DNA from: Mesorhizobium sp. B4-1-3
Lineage (GTDB): Bacteria; Pseudomonadota; Alphaproteobacteria; Rhizobiales; Rhizobiaceae
Direction of reading: 5' to 3'
Assembly: GCF_006439355.1 (NCBI RefSeq)
Contig: NZ_VFTG01000006.1
Span: 186,001-250,000 of the forward strand
DNA: 64,000 bases
Shown here: positions 34,421 through 42,626 of the stretch, piece by piece
Numbering within the stretch: position 1 is the stretch's first letter
Layout of the letters: each line of letters starts with the position of its first letter
Position numbers and translations under genes: made by a program
Notes under the pieces: generated by a model
The model's database searches: none
The model's input: the letters and a program-made list of their open reading frames with translations, nothing else
Told to the model about the DNA's origin: nothing

Positions 34421-35410
34421 CTATTTCACATATTGCAGCATCGGCTCCTTGCCGGCGTCGAGCACGTCCTTGGTCAGCACCAAAGTCGGCACGGCAATGC
34501 TTTCCGGAACCTTCTCGCCGGCCAGCGCCTTCTTGACGTTCTCCACCGCCTGCTTGCCGACAAGATAGGGAAGCTGCGCCACCGAGGCGTTGAGCCGGCC
34601 TTCCTTGATCGACTTCACCGCGTCCGAATTGCCGTCGACGCCGATGATCGTCACCTGCGGGCCCTTGCCGGCCGCATAGACCGACTCCACCGCGCCGAGC
34701 GCCATGCCGTCATTGGCGCAGAAGATGGCAACGAGATCAGGGTGCGCCGTCAGCGTGTCGGTGGCGATCGAGGCGGCCTTGCCGCGGTCCCAGTCGCCCG
34801 GCAGTGAGGCGACGATCTGGAGTCCTGGCGCCAGTTCCTTCAGCTTGTCGGCAAAGCCCTTGGCGCGCTTCTCGCCGGTGATGTTGCCCGAGAGGCCCTC
34901 GATGACCAGCACCGGACCCTTGGCGTCCTTGCCAAGCTTGTTGGCGAGATATTCCGCACCCTGCGCGCCGGCGGCGATGTTGTCGGAGCCGATATGGAAG
35001 GTGACCTTGACGCCTTCCTTGTCGAGCACCGCCTGGTCGAGATTGTTGTCGAGATCGACGATCTTGATGCCGGCGTCCTGCGCCGACTTCAGGCAGGGCA
35101 GAAGATTGGTCGAGTTAATGGCGGCGGTGATCATCGCCACCGGCTTGCGCTCCAGCATCGTGTTGCACAGGTTGAGCTGCGGTTCGGCCGCCTGGTCGCT
35201 CTCGGCCGCCTGCTGGAAATATTTCACCCCGGCTTCCTTTGCGCCATCCGCGACGCCTTGCGCCATCGCGCCCCAGAACGGGTTGGCCAGCGTCTTCATC
35301 AGCACGCCATATTCACCGTCCTCGGCCCTGGCGGCGCCGACGGCGCAAAATGCAAGCGCGACGCCTATGGCAAGTGTAAATCGATTTACCTTCAAGAAAT
35401 GCGATATCAT
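34421..35410 (-). CDS. Allose/psicose-type periplasmic binding protein (AlsB-like)
   Basis: The 329-residue protein has a signal peptide (cleavage after GAARA) and a mature start EDGEYGVLMKTLANPFWGAM. Its blocks follow Escherichia coli AlsB as recalled: a SDNIAAGAQGAEYL segment, VIEGLSGNITGEKRAKGF, and SLPGDWDRGKA followed by IFCANDGMALGA. An aldose or ketose of the allose, psicose or ribose group is the likely ligand. GGAGGAACGA precedes ATG 35410. Codons 8-12 contain a perfect LacI-type palindrome (35376-35389), so the regulator site lies inside the gene. It is the first gene of the leftward importer-epimerase operon. Confidence 0.88.
   Translation of the reverse strand: MISHFLKVNRFTLAIGVALAFCAVGAARAEDGEYGVLMKTLANPFWGAMAQGVADGAKEAGVKYFQQAAESDQAAEPQLNLCNTMLERKPVAMITAAINSTNLLPCLKSAQDAGIKIVDLDNNLDQAVLDKEGVKVTFHIGSDNIAAGAQGAEYLANKLGKDAKGPVLVIEGLSGNITGEKRAKGFADKLKELAPGLQIVASLPGDWDRGKAASIATDTLTAHPDLVAIFCANDGMALGAVESVYAAGKGPQVTIIGVDGNSDAVKSIKEGRLNASVAQLPYLVGKQAVENVKKALAGEKVPESIAVPTLVLTKDVLDAGKEPMLQYVK
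35376..35389. promoter_or_regulatory. LacI-type operator inside the binding-protein gene
   Basis: GTAAATCGATTTAC is a perfect 14-bp palindrome with a central CpG, typical of LacI-family operators. It lies 22-35 bases inside the coding region of 34421-35410. Two near-copies lie before the divergent LacI gene (36600-36634). A repressor here could act as a roadblock or loop with the upstream sites. Confidence 0.65.
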
Positions 35411-35470
35411 TCGTTCCTCCGTCCGTTCTTTGGCGCCGGAGCCGCGGCCAGGGCCGGCGCATGTTTCCGC

Positions 35471-36547
35471 TCACGACAATGGGGGCTGTTGTCGGTCTCC
35501 TCCCCCGGAATGCGGGCCGCTGCCTGGCGAGCCAACGGATTCCCGCATCAACACCTGGCAGGATTCGAGCCGCGCCACGGGCGGTCCCACAGCACCTTCG
35601 ACCCTGCGAAACAAAAGGTCCATTGCCTCGCCGGCGATCTGCCGCACCGGCTGCACCACGGCCGCGATCGCCGGCCATGTCACCTGCATCCATTCGGCGT
35701 CGTCAAAGCCGACCAGCGAGATATCGTCCGGACAATGCCAGCCGCGGCGGCGGAATTCCGACAGCGCGACAAGCGTGCCCTTCAAAAGCAGCGAATAGAC
35801 GGCGGTCGGCCGCTCGCCTCGCCCGAAATAGTCGCGCAGCGAGGATCGCAGCGGCTCGACGCTGACTTCCGATGTGATCACGTCGATACGGATGGACGGG
35901 TCGAGCGCCAGCGCCTGGGTGCGAAAACCTTCCAGGCGAGCGCGCACGGTTGCCGCTCCTTCGGCGAGACCGATGATCAGGATGTGCTTGTGGCCCTTGC
36001 CGACCAGCATCCGTGCAACCTCGGCGCTGGCGGCGGCGCTGTCGGCCGAAACAGTATCGAAGGCGTCATCCGAGAGCACGCGGTCGATCAGCACGCCGGT
36101 CATGCCGTGGGCTTTCATGAAGGCGGCCGCCGGCCCGTGCTCATTGCGCACCGGCGCCAGCACCACGCCGGCGACGCGCCAGTCATGCATGCGGGCAAGG
36201 ATCTCTTTCTCGCGTGCCTCCGATTCACGGCTCGAGGCCGCGACCAGCGTGTAACCGCGCTGCTCAGCAAGGCCCTCCAGTTCGGTGACCATCGAGCCGA
36301 AGAACTCGCTTTCGAATTCCGGCATGATGGCGCCGATGATGCGGCGCTTGGCCCTGCGCATGTCGGACGCCAATGGATCGACGCGATAGCCCAGGCGTTC
36401 GACGGCATCGAAGACGCGCTGCGCGTTTTCAGGTTTCACCGTGGTGACGCCGGCCAGCACCTTGGAGACGGTGGCCGCGGACACGCCGGCATGGCTTGCC
36501 ACGTCGTGGATCGACGGACGCCTTTGCCGGGCTTCCTGTTGCGCCAT
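35471..36547 (-). CDS. LacI-family transcriptional regulator
   Basis: The 358-residue regulator has the N-terminal HTH PSIHDVASHAGVSAATVSKVL (about residues 10-30) and hinge (GYRVDPLASDMRR), then a periplasmic-binding-like sensor with GVVLAPVRNEHG, VLIDRVLSDD and ISLVGFDDAEWMQ. The classic AATVSKVL recognition helix fits CpG-centred palindromes such as those at 35376 and 36600-36634. GGGAGGAAG directly precedes ATG 36547, which excludes the longer frame to 36673. It lies upstream of the importer-epimerase operon on the same strand and is divergent from the 2-hydroxyacid dehydrogenase. It probably represses the importer and its own gene. Confidence 0.88.
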   Translation of the reverse strand: MAQQEARQRRPSIHDVASHAGVSAATVSKVLAGVTTVKPENAQRVFDAVERLGYRVDPLASDMRRAKRRIIGAIMPEFESEFFGSMVTELEGLAEQRGYTLVAASSRESEAREKEILARMHDWRVAGVVLAPVRNEHGPAAAFMKAHGMTGVLIDRVLSDDAFDTVSADSAAASAEVARMLVGKGHKHILIIGLAEGAATVRARLEGFRTQALALDPSIRIDVITSEVSVEPLRSSLRDYFGRGERPTAVYSLLLKGTLVALSEFRRRGWHCPDDISLVGFDDAEWMQVTWPAIAAVVQPVRQIAGEAMDLLFRRVEGAVGPPVARLESCQVLMRESVGSPGSGPHSGGGDRQQPPLS

Positions 36548-36599
36548 TGACTTCCTCCCGAGGGCAGGCAGCCGATCAGCCACCTCACCACTCCAATCG

Positions 36600-36634
36600 A
36601 TAAATCGATTTTTCGTTCTTGTAAATCGTTTCAC
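36600..36634. promoter_or_regulatory. Two operator-like palindromes in the LacI / dehydrogenase gap
   Basis: ATAAATCGATTTTT (36600-36613) and GTAAATCGTTTCAC (36621-36634) each match the perfect site GTAAATCGATTTAC (35376) at 12 of 14 positions. They are 21 bases apart, about two helical turns, so two dimers could bind the same face. They lie between the leftward regulator gene and the rightward dehydrogenase gene and could control both. Confidence 0.6.
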
Positions 36635-36693
36635 CGGGAGTAAGACTGGAAAGAAGTGATTGACGCGATCCAATCGTGTCCCGGGAGGAAAAC

Positions 36694-37725
36694 ATGTCCG
36701 ACAACACCTTGCCGCTGGTGATCAGCGCACCCGAACCGCGCACGCTCGACCTGATCTTCACGCCGCCGCAACTAGCACGCCTGCGTAGCCACTATCGCAT
36801 TGTCGAGACCACGCCGGAAGACGTTTCCGCCCTACCCGCCGAAACTTTGGCCGAGGCGCGTTACATCATCGGCCAACCGCCGATTTCATCCGAAACGCTG
36901 GAAAAGCTGAAGGCGCTGCGCTGCATCTTCAACGTCGAGACCAACCTCCTCAACAACATGCCCTATGAGACGCTGTTCGCACGCGGCATCCATGTCGTTA
37001 CCACCGGGCTGGTCTTTGCCGAACCGGTGGCGGAGCTTGGCCTCGCCATGGCGCTGAACCTGGCGCGCAACATTGTCGACGCAGACCTCGCTTTCCGGCA
37101 GGGCAAGGAATTGTGGGGCGGCGACGGCAACCAGACTGCGCGGCTTCTCTCCGGCGCCGATGTGGGCATCATCGGCTTCGGCGACCTCGGCCGCGCGCTC
37201 AACCGCCTGCTGACCGGTTTTCGGACCCGCACCAAGGTTTATGATCCATGGCTGCCGCCCTCGATCCTGGCCGACAATGGCGTCGAGCCGGCCTCGCTGG
37301 ACAAGGTGCTGTCGCAAAGCGATTTCGTTTTCGTCGTCGCTTCCGTCACCAGCGAGAACCAGGGCTTTCTGGGCGCCGATGCCTTTGCCAGGATGCGCAA
37401 GAGCGCGGCCTTCATCCTGCTCAGCCGCGCCGGCGTCGTCGATTTCCCGGCGCTGATGGAAGCGGTGAGGAGCGGCCATATCGTTGCCGCCAGCGATGTC
37501 TTCCCCGAAGAGCCGCTGGCCAAGGACCATCCCGTGCGCGCCCTCCCCGGCTTCCTGCGTTCGGCGCATCGCGCCGGCGCGCTCGACATCGCCTTCAAGC
37601 GCATGGGCGACATGGTGCTGGAAGACATGGACCTCATCGACCGCGGCCTGCCGCCGTTGCGCTCCAAGCGCGCCGAACGCGAGACGGTCTCGCGCATGCG
37701 CTCCAAGCCGGTTGACAGGAACTGA
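36694..37725 (+). CDS. D-isomer-specific 2-hydroxyacid dehydrogenase family protein
   Basis: The 343-residue protein has the NAD-binding GxGxxG fingerprint VGIIGFGDLGRAL near residue 158. It has SRAGVVDFPAL (catalytic Arg region) near residue 252, the Glu region DVFPEEPLAKDHP, and the terminal His in RSAHRAG. The family reduces 2-keto acids or oxidises phosphoglycerate-like substrates. GGGAGGAAAAC precedes ATG 36694; the earlier GTG at 36676 lacks a site. It is divergent from the LacI gene and next to two LacI-type operator sites, so it may belong to the same sugar regulon. No gene follows it closely on the plus strand. Confidence 0.85.
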   Translation: MSDNTLPLVISAPEPRTLDLIFTPPQLARLRSHYRIVETTPEDVSALPAETLAEARYIIGQPPISSETLEKLKALRCIFNVETNLLNNMPYETLFARGIHVVTTGLVFAEPVAELGLAMALNLARNIVDADLAFRQGKELWGGDGNQTARLLSGADVGIIGFGDLGRALNRLLTGFRTRTKVYDPWLPPSILADNGVEPASLDKVLSQSDFVFVVASVTSENQGFLGADAFARMRKSAAFILLSRAGVVDFPALMEAVRSGHIVAASDVFPEEPLAKDHPVRALPGFLRSAHRAGALDIAFKRMGDMVLEDMDLIDRGLPPLRSKRAERETVSRMRSKPVDRN

Positions 37726-37899
37726 GCTCCAACAACGTGCCTGGCCGAAGAGCGCCGCACGCAATTTGCCAGGCGTCTCCAGATGCCGCCGGGCTGCATT
37801 GGCGTGGCGGCCCCTCTCCGCAACATCGCTAAACAAGATCGTTGACAGCCAGTATTTCGGCCAATAAGTTCGGTGACAGAACGAATTAATCGAGGCGTT

Positions 37900-39114
37900 G
37901 TGAGCGACCTGCCGCGTATTTCCCGCCAGTTCTCCCAGCGGTCCGTCATGGAAGCGATCGTCCAGGGCGGGCCGATCTCGCGGGCCTCGATCTCCAAGCT
38001 CACCGGGCTGTCGAAGCAGACGATATCGGAAATCGTACGCGGGCTCGAGCAGGAAGGCTGGGTGCAGGAGACAGGCCGCACCAGCGGCCATGTCGGGCGC
38101 ACCGCGGTCACCTATGAGCTCGTGCACGACGCCGCCTACATCATCGCCGTCGACCTGGGCGGGACCAAGGTGCGGGTGGCGCTGACCGACCTCACCTGCC
38201 GGATCTTCGCCGAGGCGGCGACGCCGACCGATCCGCGCGGCGGCCAGTTCGTCATCGACCAGATCGCAGCACTTGCTTTCCGGGCCGCTACCCGGGAGCG
38301 CATTCCGCGCAAGAAGATCCGCCTTGCGGTCATCGGCGCGCCGGGGGCACCCGACCCCGCGACCGGCCGCATTCTGCTCGCGCCCAACATTGCCGGTTTC
38401 GATGCCATGAATGTGCTCGACGCGTTCGAGAAGGCGCTCGGCGTCGCGGTGATGATCGAGAATGACGTCAATCTCGCCGTGCTCGGCGAGAATTGGCTGG
38501 GCCAGGGCCAGGGCATCGACAACCTTGCCTATATCGCGCTGGGCACCGGCGTCGGCGGCGGCCTGATGCTGGGCGGCCATCTGGTGCGCGGCGCCACCCG
38601 TGCGGCGGGTGAAATCGGCTTTATGCCGATCGGCGCCGATCCGTTCGCGGCGGAATCGCTGCGCACCGGCGCGTTCGAGCGGGCGGTGGCGACCCATGCG
38701 ATAACCGAACGCTACAGCTCCCTGACCGGCATGCAGGTCACGGTTCCCGCGATCTTCGAGAATGCGGCTGCAGGCGACGAGGCAGCGCTTACCGTGCTCG
38801 ACGAAACGGCGCGTTATCTGGCGCAAGGCATTGCGGCGATCGCCGCCGTCGCCAATCCCGAAAAGGTCATACTGGGAGGTTCGATAGGCCTCAGGCCGGA
38901 GATCCTCTCGCGCGTCAAGGCCCTGATACCGCTGTGCTTCCCCTACCCCGTCACCGTCGAGGCCGGCGAGCTGGGTGCGCGGGCGGCACTCATCGGCGCG
39001 GCCGCCATCGGTCTCGGCCAGTTGCACAACACGCTGTTCGGCGTCGACGCGCCGGACGGCCGGATTTCGCTTCCCACCGCCCAGGCGGCTGCCTTGAAGG
39101 AGGTTGTGCTGTGA
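37900..39114 (+). CDS. ROK-family transcriptional regulator (NagC/XylR type)
   Basis: The 404-residue protein has an N-terminal winged HTH (GPISRASISKLTGLSKQTIS near residue 25) followed by a ROK sugar-kinase-like domain with IIAVDLGGTKVRVAL, IENDVNLAVLGE and ALGTGVGGGLMLGG. The cysteine-rich zinc motif of many ROK proteins is absent. The start is either GTG 37900 (GAGG four to five bases upstream) or GTG 37873; both keep the HTH. An inverted GTTC/GAAC pair lies at 37868-37882, near the start. Its stop overlaps the M20 gene start as GTGA, so it is co-transcribed with the tandem binding-protein operon it presumably controls. Confidence 0.87.
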   Translation: MSDLPRISRQFSQRSVMEAIVQGGPISRASISKLTGLSKQTISEIVRGLEQEGWVQETGRTSGHVGRTAVTYELVHDAAYIIAVDLGGTKVRVALTDLTCRIFAEAATPTDPRGGQFVIDQIAALAFRAATRERIPRKKIRLAVIGAPGAPDPATGRILLAPNIAGFDAMNVLDAFEKALGVAVMIENDVNLAVLGENWLGQGQGIDNLAYIALGTGVGGGLMLGGHLVRGATRAAGEIGFMPIGADPFAAESLRTGAFERAVATHAITERYSSLTGMQVTVPAIFENAAAGDEAALTVLDETARYLAQGIAAIAAVANPEKVILGGSIGLRPEILSRVKALIPLCFPYPVTVEAGELGARAALIGAAAIGLGQLHNTLFGVDAPDGRISLPTAQAAALKEVVL

Positions 39115-40364
39115 CCAGCGATATCATGACCAGGCTGCGAGCCGCTCTCGATACCGACCAGGCGCTGGCGCTGTTCAGGGGCGCGATCGGCCGCGAAAGC
39201 ATCACCGGCAACGAGGCGAATGTCGTCGGCTTTCTCGAAGCTAAAATGCGCGAGCTGGGACTGAGCGGCCTGAGCCGCGCGGATTTCCTGCCCGGCAGGC
39301 CGAACATCTGGGGCGAACTCAAGGGTGCCGGCGGTGGCAAGCGCCTGCTCTTCATCGGCCACACCGACACCGTTCATGTCGACGGCTGGCGCGAGCACTG
39401 GGCGGGGACCGAGCGGGAGGACCCGTTCGGCGCGCCCATCCTTGACGGGGCGGTCTGGGGCCGCGGCTCCGGCGATCTCAAGGCCGGCATCACCGCTTCC
39501 CTGGCGGCGCTCTCGTTGCTCGACAAGGCCGGCATCCGCCTCAATGGCGATGTGGCCTTCGCTTTTATCGGCGACGAGGAGAGCGGCCAGCCCGGCACCG
39601 GCGTCTCCGCCGGCATCAAGCATTTCGTCGGCCGCATCGAGGCAGGCGAGGTCGCGGCGCCCGATTTCACCGTCTACGTCGAGCCGACCCGGCTTGCCGT
39701 CTACGCCGCGCAGATCGGCTTCTTCATCACCGACATCACGATTACCGGCAAGTCGGCCTATTTCGGCGTGCCGGAGCTTGGCAAGGATGCCTTGCGCGCC
39801 GCCCATGCCGCCATGACGGCGCTGTGGAAGCACTCGGACGAAGCGGCCGCCCGCGCCGAGCACAAGCTCACCGGGCGCGGCTTCCTGCTGATCACCGGCC
39901 TCGCCGGCGGCGGCTATATCGCCGTGCCCGAGCGATGCACGCTGTCGCTGATCCGCAAGCTCCTGCCGGGCGAGGACCTCGACAAAGCCGCCGCCGAGAT
40001 CGAGGCCGCGGTGCGCGGCGCCATCACCGATCCCGAGATCACCGTGGAGTTCGCCTATCCGGCCGGCCGCGACCACCGGCTGGGCGGCACCGCCGCCGAG
40101 ATCGATGAGACGCGCGCCGAAGTCGCCCTGCTTTCGCAGTCGATGGCGGGCGCCATGGGCGGACGCGGCGTGATCGAGGGCGCGCCCTTCTGGTCGGAAT
40201 CGTCGTTCTTCGTCAATCGGTTGGGCATTCCCGCCGTCTATTGCGCGCCGGGCGACATCCGCAACTGCCACACTTTCGATGAGCACGTCGATGTCGAGGA
40301 ATACCTCGCCGGCATCGTCGGCTTCGCAACCTTCATGGCCCGCTATTGCGGCGTGGCCGACTGA
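39111..40364 (+). CDS. M20-family metallo-amidohydrolase (ArgE/DapE/CPG2-like)
   Basis: The 417-residue enzyme has all M20 metal and catalytic residues: GHTDTVHVDGW (first His and Asp), GRGSGDLKAG (bridging Asp), IGDEESGQPG (catalytic and metal Glu), YVEPTRL (metal Glu/Asp position) and NCHTFDEHV (last His). The lid domain between about residues 200 and 320 is present. The family removes acyl groups or cleaves dipeptides and N-carbamoyl compounds. GTG 39111 has AAGGAGG seven bases upstream and overlaps the ROK stop. Its place ahead of two binding-protein genes suggests that the imported compound contains an amide bond. Confidence 0.87.
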   Translation: MTSDIMTRLRAALDTDQALALFRGAIGRESITGNEANVVGFLEAKMRELGLSGLSRADFLPGRPNIWGELKGAGGGKRLLFIGHTDTVHVDGWREHWAGTEREDPFGAPILDGAVWGRGSGDLKAGITASLAALSLLDKAGIRLNGDVAFAFIGDEESGQPGTGVSAGIKHFVGRIEAGEVAAPDFTVYVEPTRLAVYAAQIGFFITDITITGKSAYFGVPELGKDALRAAHAAMTALWKHSDEAAARAEHKLTGRGFLLITGLAGGGYIAVPERCTLSLIRKLLPGEDLDKAAAEIEAAVRGAITDPEITVEFAYPAGRDHRLGGTAAEIDETRAEVALLSQSMAGAMGGRGVIEGAPFWSESSFFVNRLGIPAVYCAPGDIRNCHTFDEHVDVEEYLAGIVGFATFMARYCGVAD

Positions 40365-40399
40365 ACGACCAACGAAGAAGAAAATGGGAGACTAAAAAC

Positions 40400-41458
40400 A
40401 TGCTGATGAAGAAATGGATTGCCGTCTTGGCCGGCGGATTGATGCTCGCCGCCGGCGTGGCTCACGCACAGACGGTCGGACCGCAGGGCGAGACCGCCAC
40501 CCCGAGTTCCGGCCTGACGCTGAGCGATGCCGACATCGCGGCGCTGAAGGACAAGGGCTATAAGGCGGCCCTGTTGTGGCACACCTCTTCCGACTTCACC
40601 AATGCAGTGACCGCCGGCGCCACCGACGAGTTCGCCCGCGCCGGTATCTCGATCGCGGTCAAGACCGATGCGCAGTTCGACGCCGCCCGCCAGCGCAGCG
40701 ACATCGAGACCGCGCTTGCCGCCAAGCCGAACGTCATCCTGGCCCTGCCGCTCGACCCCGTCACCTCCGCTGAGGCCTTCCGCCAAGCGGTCAAGGACGG
40801 CGTCAAGCTGGTGTTCCTGTCCAACCTGCCCAAGGATTACAAGCAAGGCACCGACTACGCCTCGATCGTCACCGACGATCTCTACCAGATGGGCAAGCAG
40901 GCGGCCGACGCCATGGCCAAGGCCATCGGCGGCAAGGGCAAGGTCGGCTACATCTTCCACGACGCCAACTATTACGTCACCAACCAGCGCGACCAGTCCT
41001 TCAAGAAGACCATCGAGAAGGACTACCCCGATATCAAGATCGTCGCCGAACAGGGCATTTCCGACCCGGCCCGCGCCGAAGAACTGGCCAATGCCATGCT
41101 GCTGCAGCATCCCGATCTCGACGGCATCTACGTGACCTGGGCCGAGCCGGCTGACGGGGTGCTTTCCGCGCTGCGCGGTGCCGGCAACACCCACACTAAG
41201 ATCGTCACGCTCGACCTCGCCGAGCCGGTCGCGCTCGACATGGTCAAGGGCGGCAATGTCGCCGCGCTTGTCGCCGACAAGGCCTATGAGCTCGGCCGCG
41301 CCATGGCCGCCTCCGGCATGAAGTCGCTGCTTGCCCAGCAGACGCCGGCCTTCGTCGTCGCACCGGCGCTGACGGTGACCAAGGAGAACGTCTCCCAGGG
41401 CTGGAAGGACTCGCTCAACCGCGACGCGCCGCAGTCGGTGCTCGACGCGGCGAAGTGA
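40400..41458 (+). CDS. CUT2-type periplasmic binding protein, first tandem copy
   Basis: The 352-residue protein has a signal peptide (MLMKKWIAVLAGGLMLAAGV, cleavage after AHA) and a TLSDADIAALKDKGYKAALLWH N-lobe start. The core blocks ALPLDPVTSAEAF, GYIFHDANYYVTNQRDQSF and IYVTWAEPADGVLSAL recur almost unchanged in the next gene (41522-42583). The two copies look about 60 percent identical by eye, a recent tandem duplication. Having two binders for one permease and ATPase suggests two related ligands or affinities. GGGAG lies ten bases before ATG 40400. A strong hairpin follows the stop. Confidence 0.88.
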   Translation: MLMKKWIAVLAGGLMLAAGVAHAQTVGPQGETATPSSGLTLSDADIAALKDKGYKAALLWHTSSDFTNAVTAGATDEFARAGISIAVKTDAQFDAARQRSDIETALAAKPNVILALPLDPVTSAEAFRQAVKDGVKLVFLSNLPKDYKQGTDYASIVTDDLYQMGKQAADAMAKAIGGKGKVGYIFHDANYYVTNQRDQSFKKTIEKDYPDIKIVAEQGISDPARAEELANAMLLQHPDLDGIYVTWAEPADGVLSALRGAGNTHTKIVTLDLAEPVALDMVKGGNVAALVADKAYELGRAMAASGMKSLLAQQTPAFVVAPALTVTKENVSQGWKDSLNRDAPQSVLDAAK

Positions 41459-41465
41459 AGCCGAC

Positions 41466-41492
41466 GCCCCGGCCCGGCTTGCCGGCCGGGGC
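41466..41492 (+). other. Hairpin between the tandem binding-protein genes
   Basis: GCCCCGGCCCGGC and GCCGGCCGGGGC form a 12-bp GC-rich stem with one bulged C and a two-base loop. It lies just after the first binding-protein stop. No U-run follows, so it is probably a 3'-end stabiliser or partial terminator that sets different levels of the two binders. Confidence 0.7.
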
Positions 41493-41521
41493 TCTCTTCC
41501 TGAACAAAAAGGGTAACCGAC

Positions 41522-42583
41522 ATGCGCAAAGCATTTGGTATCATGACCGTATTGGCGAGCCTGTTCGCCGCTTACGCCTTCGCCGCCGAAGGCGTTACCA
41601 CCGGCCCGAACGGCGAGAAGCCGGTTCCGGCGGCTTCTCTGACGCTGTCGGCGGCGCAAGAGCAGCAGATCAAGGACGGCAAGTTCACCGCGGCCCTCGT
41701 CTGGCACGAGATGAGCGAGTACACCAACGCCGTCAACGCAGGCGCGCGCGACGAGTTCAAGCGTCTCGGCATCGAGGTGGTGGCACAGACCGACGCCGGT
41801 TTCGACGCCGCTCGCCAGAAGGCCGATGTCGAGACGGTGATGGCCAAGAAGCCGTCGATCATCCTGTCGCTGCCGGTCGACCCGGCGACCGCGGCTTCCG
41901 TCTACGATCCGGCCCGCCAGGCCGGCGTCAAGCTCGGCTTCGTCGACAATTGCCCGACCGGCTACAAGCAGGGCACGGACTACGTCACGATCGTCTCCGA
42001 CGACCTTTTCCAGATGGGCAACAAGGCCGGCATCGCCATGGCCGAGGCGCTCGGCAAGAAGGGCAAGGTCGGCTACATCTTCCACGACGCCGATTTCTAC
42101 GTCACCAACCAGCGCGACGGCGCCTTCAAGAAGACCATCGAGCAGGACTATCCCGACATGAAGATCGCCGCCGAGGCCGGCATGGCCGATCCGGCGCGCA
42201 GCGAGGATATCGCGCAGGCGATGATCACCCAGCACCCGGACCTCGACGGCATCTATGTCACCTGGGCCGAGCCGGCGCTCAGCGTGCTCTCCGCGCTGCG
42301 CGCCGCCGGCAACACGCACACCAAGATCGTCACCCTCGACCTCAATGAACCGGCCGCGCTCGACATGGTCAAGGGCGGCAACATCGCCGCCCTTGTCGCC
42401 GACGAGGCCTATTCCATCGGCGTGACGCTGGCGCGCGCCTCGGCGGGTTCCCTGGTCGGGCTCAAGGCCGAGCCTTTCTACGCGGTCGATTCCATCGCCG
42501 TCACCAAGGAGACGGTGAAGGACGGCTGGAAGAAGTCGCTCAACAAGGATGTGCCCGCGACCATCGCGGACGCCATGAAGTAA
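41522..42583 (+). CDS. CUT2-type periplasmic binding protein, second tandem copy
   Basis: The 353-residue paralogue of the preceding protein has its own signal peptide (MRKAFGIMTVLASLFAAYAF, then AA before EGV). The shared blocks are LSLPVDPATAASVYD, GYIFHDADFYVTNQRDGAF and IYVTWAEPALSVLSAL. Differences cluster in the ligand-facing loops: WHEMSEYTNAVNAG against WHTSSDFTNAVTAG, and VDNCPTGYKQGTDY against LSNLPKDYKQGTDY. That pattern fits divergence in specificity. AAGGGTAACCGAC precedes ATG 41522. The permease gene follows after 43 bases. Confidence 0.88.
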   Translation: MRKAFGIMTVLASLFAAYAFAAEGVTTGPNGEKPVPAASLTLSAAQEQQIKDGKFTAALVWHEMSEYTNAVNAGARDEFKRLGIEVVAQTDAGFDAARQKADVETVMAKKPSIILSLPVDPATAASVYDPARQAGVKLGFVDNCPTGYKQGTDYVTIVSDDLFQMGNKAGIAMAEALGKKGKVGYIFHDADFYVTNQRDGAFKKTIEQDYPDMKIAAEAGMADPARSEDIAQAMITQHPDLDGIYVTWAEPALSVLSALRAAGNTHTKIVTLDLNEPAALDMVKGGNIAALVADEAYSIGVTLARASAGSLVGLKAEPFYAVDSIAVTKETVKDGWKKSLNKDVPATIADAMK

Positions 42584-42626
42584 ACGGCATGGCAGGCTGC
42601 GAAGCACGCACCATCGGAGATCGAAC

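Noticed and set aside
36886..39027. A 713-codon minus-strand frame
   Set aside because: It is opposite the 2-hydroxyacid dehydrogenase and ROK genes and has the composition of an antisense shadow with no domain.
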